NCBI GenBank assembly: GCA_964422415.1
Contig: CAYRBI010000002.1
Location: 1-64,000, forward strand
Length of the DNA: 64,000 nt
From: OLB16 sp964422415
GTDB taxonomy: Bacteria > Hinthialibacterota > Hinthialibacteria > OLB16
Direction of reading: 5' to 3'
Position 1 is the first letter of the stretch. Each line of letters begins with the position of its first letter. The notes under the pieces are model-generated. The model was not told the origin of the DNA, ran no database searches, and was given only the letters and a program-made list of their open reading frames with translations. Of the stretch, positions 1 to 7,238 are shown piece by piece. Both the position numbers and the translations under genes were made by a program.

Positions 1-46
1 GCATTGAAAAACACCAAGCCCCACCCCGCATCCCACCCAATACCTC

Positions 47-1099
47 CTACAACATCACTTCCCGCTTCGTCTCCGCGCTCTTATACAGCGCATCCAGGAT
101 GGTGATCACATCCAGCGATTGTTCGGCGGGTACTGGTGAAGGCTTGCCATTGGCGACCGCATCGGCGAAGGCGATGCACTCCTTGGCATGGGCCTCGCCC
201 CCCTCGGCATTCTGCAGCTGAATATCGAAATGCTGCTTGGTGGGGTTGTCAGTCTTGAGGATCACATTCTGCGGCCAGTGCGCACCGCCCTTATCCCCAT
301 ACAACCACATCTGCATGTCCTCGCCATGGGTCTTGGGGTGATTGAGCAGCCAGGATACCTCCAGCACCAGCGCCGCCCCATTCGCGAAGCGGATAAAGGC
401 CGCCGCGAACTCCTCCACATCCCAGGAGGCTGGGATCGGGCCGCCCCAGTTGCTGAAGGCGCCTGGAAGCTTACGGAGCTTGTCCTGGGTAATACCAGTC
501 ACGCTGACCGGTTTGGGATGCCCCATCATCCACAAGGTCAGGTCGAGGATGTGCACCCCAATATCGATGCAGGGGCCACCGCCGCTGTGTTTCTTCTCGA
601 CAAACCCAGCGCGGGTCGGAGAACCGGAACGGCGAAGCATCCAGGAGCGTGCATGGTAAACCTCGCCCAATGTGCCCTTGTCGACCTCGGCTTTGAGGGC
701 GATGGAGGTTCCCTCGAAACGGAAGTGCTGAGCGGTCATGAGCATCTTACCGCTCTTGTCACGGGCTTTGATCATGGTACGGATGTCATCGGGAGTGGGA
801 GCTAGCGGCTTCTCGCAGATGACATGCTTGCCGGCTTCCAGGGCGGCCACCGCCAACGGTGTGTGGTACATGTTGGGGGTACAGATATCGATGATATCGA
901 TGTCCTTGCAGGCGATCAGGTCCTCGCCCTTCTCGAAGAGACGGTCCACCTCGAGCTTGGTCCCCACGGTCTTGAGCGTATCCGGACACACATCCGAGAC
1001 CGCCACGATCTCAGTATGCGGACTCACCTGCCAACCGGGGAAATGAACATGCGCAATTCCCCCCACACCGATCACACCGACTTTGTAAGTCTTCGACAT
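47..1099 (-). CDS. Gfo/Idh/MocA family NAD(P)-dependent oxidoreductase
   Basis: A 350-aa cytoplasmic sugar or polyol dehydrogenase of the Gfo/Idh/MocA family. The N-terminus carries the Rossmann dinucleotide-binding motif GVIGVGGIA, followed by the family EKPLAP segment (catalytic-lysine loop) near residue 95 and a C-terminal alpha/beta substrate domain containing GGGPCIDIGVHILDL. The start is MSKTYKV at 1099, preceded by an AAGGA-type ribosome site; a longer reading frame upstream adds a non-homologous basic tail. It is the last gene of a minus-strand run with an AraA-like isomerase, an FGGY kinase, another Gfo/Idh protein and an aminotransferase, so it probably oxidises a sugar or polyol in that pathway. 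The substrate cannot be told from sequence. Confidence 0.93.
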   Translation of the reverse strand: MSKTYKVGVIGVGGIAHVHFPGWQVSPHTEIVAVSDVCPDTLKTVGTKLEVDRLFEKGEDLIACKDIDIIDICTPNMYHTPLAVAALEAGKHVICEKPLAPTPDDIRTMIKARDKSGKMLMTAQHFRFEGTSIALKAEVDKGTLGEVYHARSWMLRRSGSPTRAGFVEKKHSGGGPCIDIGVHILDLTLWMMGHPKPVSVTGITQDKLRKLPGAFSNWGGPIPASWDVEEFAAAFIRFANGAALVLEVSWLLNHPKTHGEDMQMWLYGDKGGAHWPQNVILKTDNPTKQHFDIQLQNAEGGEAHAKECIAFADAVANGKPSPVPAEQSLDVITILDALYKSAETKREVML

Positions 1100-1250
1100 C
1101 TTTTTGATTCCTTTTGAGAAAGGATATAAAGGAGTGCATGGCGGCCGCGCTCCCCGCGCTCGTTGGGCCCGATGGGCTGAGCGGACAAGGGGCAAGCTAC
1201 AACCGGAGGGGAAGGGGAATCAACCTCATCTGTTGAAACAGAGGGGTTTC

Positions 1251-2669
1251 TTAACAACCAATCACGGTAACCCCAATATTCAACATCTCTCCGAATTCAC
1301 TCAATTCATTCAAATGGTTTCCGAGCACCAGTGCACAGTGATGTGTGCCGCCCGCCAAGGAGTAGAGCTGAAGGAATTCGCGTACATCACAGCCGGGACG
1401 GATCCAGGAGCGGATCCAATGCCGTAAGTCTGGATGGGTGCCATCGCCGAGAACCTCGACCGGAGCCAAGATCAGGTCGAAGGTGTCACCTGGACCCGGC
1501 GCGAGATTCACCAGTGTGGCGGAGCCAGGTTTGATCGAACAGGCCAATGTGGCGGGATTGAGCACGGGAGTGAAGGGGAACTCTTTTTCATAAAGCACGG
1601 GGCGTTGCTGGGCGCACTCCGGGTTGATCTCTCCCATGTGCGAAAGAAAAAGGGAATTGCCCTTCCAGTCGGCACAGAACATCTCGGTAAAGGTGGTAAG
1701 GCCGATGGATCTCTGGAGCGCTCCCACCAGCGCGGCGGTCAGGACATCCCCCTCGCCCGCGTAGCCAATACCGCGAGCCATGGACTTACAGCATTCCAAA
1801 AAGGGGACAGTCGATACAGGTTCGTGGGAGGAGTCAAAAGCTTGGAAGTTCAGACTGAAGGCATCGAATCCACCATGCGCAAGGTATTGCCTCAATCCAA
1901 GACCGAGACGGTTACTCCGGGAATGGACCACCTCGGGGGCTTCGATCTCAAAGGCGTTCCGGTCAATGGCCATCTCATCCCACACGGCGGCCTCGGTGAT
2001 AGTCAAAACCTCCTGTGCCAAATCCACCGGAAATATTTGCTTGATGGAAATCCCAAAAGCATTCTCCAGAACCTCACCATCGACCTGAAAATCACCCATT
2101 CCCTCGAAGGTGGAGCCGATTCTCAACACACGCTGGCCACGGAATCCGGCCACCGCTTGAGCCGCTTTCAGTAAAGTGGCGATTTCCTCAAGGATTCCTG
2201 GATCTTCCAGGTGGCCAGTCACCAGATTGAAAATCCTGTCATGCCGCCGCAAGACCGAGGCGAGGTCCTGAACTCCATGAATACCATGATTGTGGAGCAG
2301 CCGGATGGGATCGGTATGCTGGCCGAAATCCTTGTCCGGGGTGATATCCAGCAGAATGAGCGGGCGTGGAAAGGCACACAGTTCACTCGCGGACTCTAAC
2401 GAGGGTGAATAGGCCAGATGGAGAGTCAAAGCCGCATCGACATCCGCAGCCTCGAAGGTCCTGAGCGCGGCGGCGACCTGTTGGCGGGTACAGCAGACAG
2501 GAGTCCGTACCACCTGAATTCCATGTCCTTCCAACGCCCGGGTTACACTCCCGGCAAAGGGTTCTACCTCGGCGCGCAGGGTGGGCAGGGTTTGGTCATA
2601 CAATTTAACATACAACGGGAGTAACCCCGCTTTGGGTTTACTGGTTGATTGTTGTGGTGCTTTCGTCAT
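1251..2669 (-). CDS. L-arabinose/L-fucose isomerase-like protein
   Basis: A 472-aa protein resembling the AraA/FucI ketol-isomerase superfamily. Visible marks are the VKLYDQTLP start, an HNHGIHGVQDL segment near residue 130, the IGSTFEGMGDFQVD stretch near residue 185, and a C-terminal half with GEGDVLTAALVGAL and HMGEINPE, which in AraA-type enzymes surrounds the metal site. These enzymes interconvert aldoses and ketoses in the cytoplasm. I chose ATG 2669; GGAGGT lies 12 bases upstream, and GTG/TTG starts further up extend the frame to 2735. It lies between a Gfo/Idh dehydrogenase and an FGGY kinase, as expected for a catabolic isomerase. The substrate is unknown, and similarity to true AraA looks distant. 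Confidence 0.78.
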   Translation of the reverse strand: MTKAPQQSTSKPKAGLLPLYVKLYDQTLPTLRAEVEPFAGSVTRALEGHGIQVVRTPVCCTRQQVAAALRTFEAADVDAALTLHLAYSPSLESASELCAFPRPLILLDITPDKDFGQHTDPIRLLHNHGIHGVQDLASVLRRHDRIFNLVTGHLEDPGILEEIATLLKAAQAVAGFRGQRVLRIGSTFEGMGDFQVDGEVLENAFGISIKQIFPVDLAQEVLTITEAAVWDEMAIDRNAFEIEAPEVVHSRSNRLGLGLRQYLAHGGFDAFSLNFQAFDSSHEPVSTVPFLECCKSMARGIGYAGEGDVLTAALVGALQRSIGLTTFTEMFCADWKGNSLFLSHMGEINPECAQQRPVLYEKEFPFTPVLNPATLACSIKPGSATLVNLAPGPGDTFDLILAPVEVLGDGTHPDLRHWIRSWIRPGCDVREFLQLYSLAGGTHHCALVLGNHLNELSEFGEMLNIGVTVIGC

Positions 2670-2764
2670 GTCCGTTGTCACACCTCCCACACACGGAGTA
2701 TCCCCTGTCGATTTTCGACACCCACAAAGCATCAAAAAAAAGATTGCATTACAATCCGTTGTTA

Positions 2765-2931
2765 GTTGTTAGCCGGGGGCAAGGTAACAGTGCTCTATCA
2801 CTCACTTTTGCACCTATACCACCGCCCCCGGAACGCAGCGGATGGTGTCATCATGTCGTATTTCTCCGGGGGCGGCGGCATCGAATTGACACAAGAGATG
2901 AAGTCTCGTTGCCTTGCCTCCGGCTAACAAC
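2765..2931. repeat. Nested-palindrome element, 24-bp terminal inverted repeats
   Basis: The 263-bp gap between the kinase and isomerase genes holds an element of about 167 bp. Its ends, 2765-2788 and 2908-2931, are inverted repeats matching at 22 of 24 positions (GTTGTTAGCCGG core). Inside is a perfect 11-bp inverted repeat, 2822-2832 with 2865-2875 (CCGCCCCCGGA), and at the apex a GATG-GTGT-CATC hairpin near 2841-2852. No open reading frame of note lies inside. It could be a MITE-like repeat or a structured leader RNA of the isomerase gene, which is transcribed away from it on the minus strand. Confidence 0.6.
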
Positions 2932-2998
2932 TGAATACCGGATCAAAAGCCGTTCTTTTTTTTTTCGAAGCAGTAGTGAGTTGCTTCGCCACTCCGGT

Positions 2999-4495
2999 CT
3001 ATTCGTCCCGTGTCCCATGCCCCTTCATCTGAAAAGGCCTTCCCGCGGTCTCATGGCCATAGATCCGCTCGAAGACCTCGTGGTAGAGGTGGTATCCCTC
3101 CCACACTTGGTCCGCGTATTTCTTCGCTAATGACTTCACCACACGGGTGCGCACTTGTGAGGCGCTCGCGCCAAAGGAGTAGAGACAACCACGGGTTCCG
3201 GCGTGATCCTCATCGACCGCGACCTGGACCGGAAGGGGTGCGAACAGAGTGGCCATCAGTTTCTGGAAATGCTGACCCTTGCTGGCACCTCCGGTCAGTA
3301 TCACACAATCCACGGTACCAGTCTCCCGTAGTTTTTCCAGCACACGGTACATCTCATAGACCATTCCCGCCGCCGCCGCGCGGAGCAGATCGAGAGGGCC
3401 ACAGGAGGGAGAGATGCCGCTGAACAGCAGCGCCCCATTCAAGTGCCTGGCGAAAGGATTGGGCCTGTTGAGCCAGGGAATTGCCACCAATCCCGGTGGT
3501 GGTAGGAGGCTCTCCTCAAAGATCGCATCCTGCCTAACGAGTGCAGCAGAGGTATCGGGGCTCACAAAGGATTTTAACGCCCAATCCCATGTCACATTCC
3601 CGGTCAGGAGCGGCAGAATTACCAGATGACCGGCTTGCGATGGCGCGGGGACGGCCAGTTGGAAGGGAGAGATGGGCGCAAATTCCGGTGAGACTGTGAA
3701 GTTCCCCACCCAGGCGGTTCCCAGGGACATCTGGAGTGGCCTCTTGGACAAGCCCAGCGTAGACATATACCCCGCTTCCTGGTCAATATAGGGACCCGCA
3801 ACTGGAATACCCTCTTTCAGCCCGAACAACTGGGCGCATGAAGAACTCAAAGGTTTATGTGTATGACCCTCACGAAGGGGTGGAAAGAATGAGAGCGCTA
3901 TACCGCTTCCGCGGAGAGGTTTGTCAGTTAGCCTATTGGTGCAGGCGTCATAACACCCGGTCTGAAGCGCATGGCAGGGGTCTTGCCTCCATTCACCCGT
4001 GAGGAAATGAAAGACATGCTCGCCCGCGCCAATGTAGAGGTTTCTATCCGAGAGGAGCCCTGGATCGCGTTGCCTGAGCCATTCCAGGCGCGCCAGTCCC
4101 ATCCCCGGCTCATCCCGGAGATAGAAGGAGCGCCAATAACTGGGCTTGTGACTGCTTTGAATGGGGTGAAACAGAGGATAGGCGCGTGGGTCATTCCAGA
4201 GAATGAGTGGAGTCAGTGGCTCTCCCGAGCTGCGGCGTACGATCAAGGTACTGCCACCTTGCGAAGCCAGCCCCACACCGGCAATGTCCTTCCAGCGCCG
4301 TCCCAGAGAATCCCGGACTTGTGCGATGGCATCCGTCAGGAGCGAGAGTAATTGTGCCGGATCTTGCTCGCGTCCATCACCGGGGGTGAGCCGGGTGGGG
4401 AGGGGTTGGGAGTGTCCCGCAATCAAACGTCCCCGGTACTTGCTGTATACCGCTACCTTGAGGACTGTCGTGCCGATGTCGATACCGAGGAGCAT
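2999..4495 (-). CDS. FGGY-family carbohydrate kinase
   Basis: A 498-aa sugar kinase of the FGGY (xylulokinase/glycerol kinase) family, which phosphorylates a sugar or polyol with ATP in the cytoplasm. The N-terminus has the phosphate-1 motif LGIDIGTTVLK, then GVGLASQGGSTLIV and LILWNDPRA near residue 100, matching the FGGY_N substrate region. The C-terminal actin-like domain contains MSLGTAWVGN and the adenosine motif VILTGGASKGQHFQKLMA. The start at 4495 was chosen because it places the phosphate-1 motif at residue 2, as is usual; a longer frame to 4621 would overlap the next gene. It starts 23 bases after the Gfo/Idh gene and is probably in the same operon. Confidence 0.92.
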   Translation of the reverse strand: MLLGIDIGTTVLKVAVYSKYRGRLIAGHSQPLPTRLTPGDGREQDPAQLLSLLTDAIAQVRDSLGRRWKDIAGVGLASQGGSTLIVRRSSGEPLTPLILWNDPRAYPLFHPIQSSHKPSYWRSFYLRDEPGMGLARLEWLRQRDPGLLSDRNLYIGAGEHVFHFLTGEWRQDPCHALQTGCYDACTNRLTDKPLRGSGIALSFFPPLREGHTHKPLSSSCAQLFGLKEGIPVAGPYIDQEAGYMSTLGLSKRPLQMSLGTAWVGNFTVSPEFAPISPFQLAVPAPSQAGHLVILPLLTGNVTWDWALKSFVSPDTSAALVRQDAIFEESLLPPPGLVAIPWLNRPNPFARHLNGALLFSGISPSCGPLDLLRAAAAGMVYEMYRVLEKLRETGTVDCVILTGGASKGQHFQKLMATLFAPLPVQVAVDEDHAGTRGCLYSFGASASQVRTRVVKSLAKKYADQVWEGYHLYHEVFERIYGHETAGRPFQMKGHGTRDE

Positions 4496-4518
4496 GAGTG
4501 TGAATCCATGAAAAAGGA

Positions 4519-5676
4519 TTACCCGGTGGAGGGAATCTCGGCCACCTGGCGATGCTTGTGGGACATAAGGGCGGCGGTCAGTACCTGGTGATGGAGATGG
4601 GTCTCCGCCAGACTGGCGCAAGAGAAGGGGAGAGTGGCCTCTGGACCCTTGGCGGTCTGATCACAAAAGGCCGCGATCATCTGCTGGAAGGCATCGGAGA
4701 ATCCAAACTCGAAGATTCCGCCCGTGATGGTCTTGTAGACCGAGGCGGTGCCGAGATCTTCCTGGAGCCAGCCTTGGGGCGCTTTCGGATCAAAGTGCAT
4801 GGTTTCGAGGGTGCGCGGGTACTTGGTACTGAAACGCGCGCTCTCCTTGGTTCCCTTGACGCTCAGATACCAGGTGTTGCCCTCTCCCGGAGCGATCCGC
4901 TGGGTTTTGAGAGTCATCGGGAAGTGGTTCTCCTGTGTTTCGACTTCACAGAAGAGAGTGGCATTATCCCAGGTTTCGCAGGGAACCTGTTCCCCCTGGG
5001 CGTTCTTCCTGAAGGGCACAATGTCCGAGAGAATGGCGCGGACATTTCTGGGTATCCACCCCAACCGCAGGGGCACATGTAACACATGCAGTCCCAGGTC
5101 CCCCATACAACCATACTCACCATTCAGACTAATGATCCGCTTCCAGTTGATAGGTTTGTCCCTATTCAGATCGGAGGAATGCAGCAACCCGGCCTCGACC
5201 TCGATGATCTGTCCGAAACGCCCCTCACACACCATACGGATGATCCGTTGCGCTCCAGGATAGAAGGGAAACTGGGAGGTGGAACGGACTACCAGATTGG
5301 GGTGACTCTCAGCCACCGCGAGAATATGTTCATTCGCGGCCAGATCGATCCCGAAAGGTTTCTCTCCGAAGAGATGCTTCCCCGCCCCGATTACGCCGGT
5401 GTACATGGACTCATGCAGGTGGTGTGGCACCGAGCAATAAATTGCATCGATATCTGGATCAGCCAGGAGATCCCAGTAATCGGTGCTATAGAGGTGGATG
5501 GAAGGGAAGTTCTTTTTAAACCAGTCGAATGAGGTTTCATGACCGCTACATGCGGCGGCGATGACGGGTGTGATATCGAGATTGGAAAAATGGCACCACC
5601 GGGCCACGGCCGAGGCAAATTCACGCCCCATCAAGCCACAGCCAATGATGCCGAAGCGGAGTTGTCTGTTCAACAA
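4519..5676 (-). CDS. Gfo/Idh/MocA family oxidoreductase (second paralogue)
   Basis: A 385-aa dehydrogenase. The Rossmann motif FGIIGCGLMGRE starts at residue 8, the family FGEKPFG segment lies near residue 107, and the region GEYGCMGDLGLHVLHVP matches the C-terminal catalytic domain (family Gly-Asp-x-x-x-His pattern). Divergence from the gene at 47-1099 is large, so they probably act on different intermediates. Its start overlaps the end of the upstream class III aminotransferase by 7 bases, a sign of translational coupling. A dehydrogenase that makes a keto group next to an aminotransferase fits a ketone-to-amine step or its reverse, but this is inference. Confidence 0.92.
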   Translation of the reverse strand: MLNRQLRFGIIGCGLMGREFASAVARWCHFSNLDITPVIAAACSGHETSFDWFKKNFPSIHLYSTDYWDLLADPDIDAIYCSVPHHLHESMYTGVIGAGKHLFGEKPFGIDLAANEHILAVAESHPNLVVRSTSQFPFYPGAQRIIRMVCEGRFGQIIEVEAGLLHSSDLNRDKPINWKRIISLNGEYGCMGDLGLHVLHVPLRLGWIPRNVRAILSDIVPFRKNAQGEQVPCETWDNATLFCEVETQENHFPMTLKTQRIAPGEGNTWYLSVKGTKESARFSTKYPRTLETMHFDPKAPQGWLQEDLGTASVYKTITGGIFEFGFSDAFQQMIAAFCDQTAKGPEATLPFSCASLAETHLHHQVLTAALMSHKHRQVAEIPSTG

Positions 5677-7238
5677 GCCTCAAGAACCTCTTTCATACGT
5701 TGAATGACGAAGTCAACGACTTCATAGCCCGCAATGAGCGGGATCTTGGTCAGCACCGAGGGTGGGCAATCGGCCTTGTAGGTCTGCGCGCTGATGTCTA
5801 ATCCCTGTTCATTGAGCTGCCCGGTAAAGATCTTGGCGTCCTGTAAGCGGTGGAAACGGAGTGCGAGGAGATGACGGTACCCATCGACGGCAACGATCTG
5901 GTTTTTGAAATGTCCAGCGAGGTCTCGTAACCGCTCCTCGTAGTAGGTTCCAACCGCCGAGGTGATCTCGGCGTTGGCCTTGGCCCACCGCATCGAGACC
6001 AGATAGGTCAGCGAGGCCAGTTCCTCCTGGCCATTGGTCACCAACGCCCCGAACTGCGGGAGATTGTCCATGGACGCGCTGAAAAGAATCCGTGAGGCGG
6101 CATATTCTCCACCGGTGAGTCCCTTACCAACAGCCACAAAGGTGGGTTGGATGCCATAGTCCCGGAAAAGGAAAAACTTCGGAGCCCAGATGCATGACTG
6201 AATCTCATCAGCCAGTGTGGGTACATCGTGTTCCTGGCAGAGGCGGTAGGTCTCCTGGAGAAACTGCTTGGAGAGTAACACCGCTCCGTAGTTCATCATC
6301 ACAATCTCATGGAGGAATCCGGCGATCTTGAAGGGAGCCTGCTCGTATTGTTGGAAGGCTGCTTGGACATCCTCGAGGTGGTTGGGGCGGATGGGAACCA
6401 CCCGGTAGAGCCCTTTCTCCTCGGCGGCGGCGGTGAATTCCGGCCACATGCCCCGCAGGGTCTGGGCGAGAACCGTGGTCCCATGGTAATTGGCCTGCAG
6501 TGTGCCCTCCTCGTTGCCCATGACCAGGAGCACGGGTATCCGGCCTGGATAGACTGGATCGGGGCTACCGGCCTGGGAGTGAAAGAACCGGGCCAGAATC
6601 ATCTTAAGCGCTGCCTCGACCGCCAGGCTTCCGGTTTCGAGGTTCAGCACACGGTTGATGACATCTGGTTCTGTTGAGGCGCCGGCATTCGCCAGAGCAA
6701 CTGTATCCCCAGGTACAATTCCATTGGCCTCACGGACCAGTTCTTCTTCCAGCTGCCGGGTGATCTCGCCACGGGTGTTGTTGTGGGTGGCATTAGGGAT
6801 GCCGACCCGGCGGGCACGCTCGATGATCTGATAACCTGGGAATCCATGTCCAAGCGGGGTGTGATAGTGCTCGCTCTTGGTGATCAGGTAGAGACGTCCA
6901 TCCTGCCCCACACGGTAGTACCCCAGGCCACTAAGCGGGGCCATCCCGGTCTTAGTCGCGGAATTGAAGGTGGCCGTGGTGGCTCCCAGGCGGGTGCGTG
7001 GGGGAGTCAACCGGCATACCTTCTTCCCAACCGAGGGAAGAAGTGACAGGAGCCGGGATTGGAAACCGACGGGAAGGAAGTTGACTGCGTGGGTGGCAAG
7101 CGAACGCAGGTTGCGGACATCCTCTCCCGACAGGAAGGATTGCGCCTCGCAGGCGGCTTCGAGGTAGTCTTCATCGACAATCTCCGCCAATGAAAGAACT
7201 ACCTCGCGGAACTCGGTACGGGAAGGTTGCATGGTCAT
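5670..7238 (-). CDS. Class III aminotransferase-like PLP enzyme
   Basis: A 522-aa PLP-dependent enzyme of fold type I, class III (ornithine/GABA aminotransferase group). The PLP aspartate sits in TLADEIQS, and the Schiff-base lysine is in AVGKGLTGGEYAASRIL, the usual GKG-x-GGG region. The N-terminal 100 or so residues are an extension compared with the 430-460 aa normal for the class, so it may form a divergent subfamily. The start codon overlaps the stop of the upstream secreted dockerin protein in an ATGA arrangement, and its end overlaps the Gfo/Idh gene by 7 bases. It could aminate or deaminate a keto-sugar or keto-inositol; glutamate-semialdehyde-mutase-like chemistry cannot be excluded. 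Confidence 0.85.
   Translation of the reverse strand: MTMQPSRTEFREVVLSLAEIVDEDYLEAACEAQSFLSGEDVRNLRSLATHAVNFLPVGFQSRLLSLLPSVGKKVCRLTPPRTRLGATTATFNSATKTGMAPLSGLGYYRVGQDGRLYLITKSEHYHTPLGHGFPGYQIIERARRVGIPNATHNNTRGEITRQLEEELVREANGIVPGDTVALANAGASTEPDVINRVLNLETGSLAVEAALKMILARFFHSQAGSPDPVYPGRIPVLLVMGNEEGTLQANYHGTTVLAQTLRGMWPEFTAAAEEKGLYRVVPIRPNHLEDVQAAFQQYEQAPFKIAGFLHEIVMMNYGAVLLSKQFLQETYRLCQEHDVPTLADEIQSCIWAPKFFLFRDYGIQPTFVAVGKGLTGGEYAASRILFSASMDNLPQFGALVTNGQEELASLTYLVSMRWAKANAEITSAVGTYYEERLRDLAGHFKNQIVAVDGYRHLLALRFHRLQDAKIFTGQLNEQGLDISAQTYKADCPPSVLTKIPLIAGYEVVDFVIQRMKEVLEAC

Noticed and set aside
2645..3130. 161-aa plus-strand reading frame across the palindrome element
   Set aside because: It crosses the nested palindromes and the 3' end of the kinase gene with no motif; treated as non-coding.
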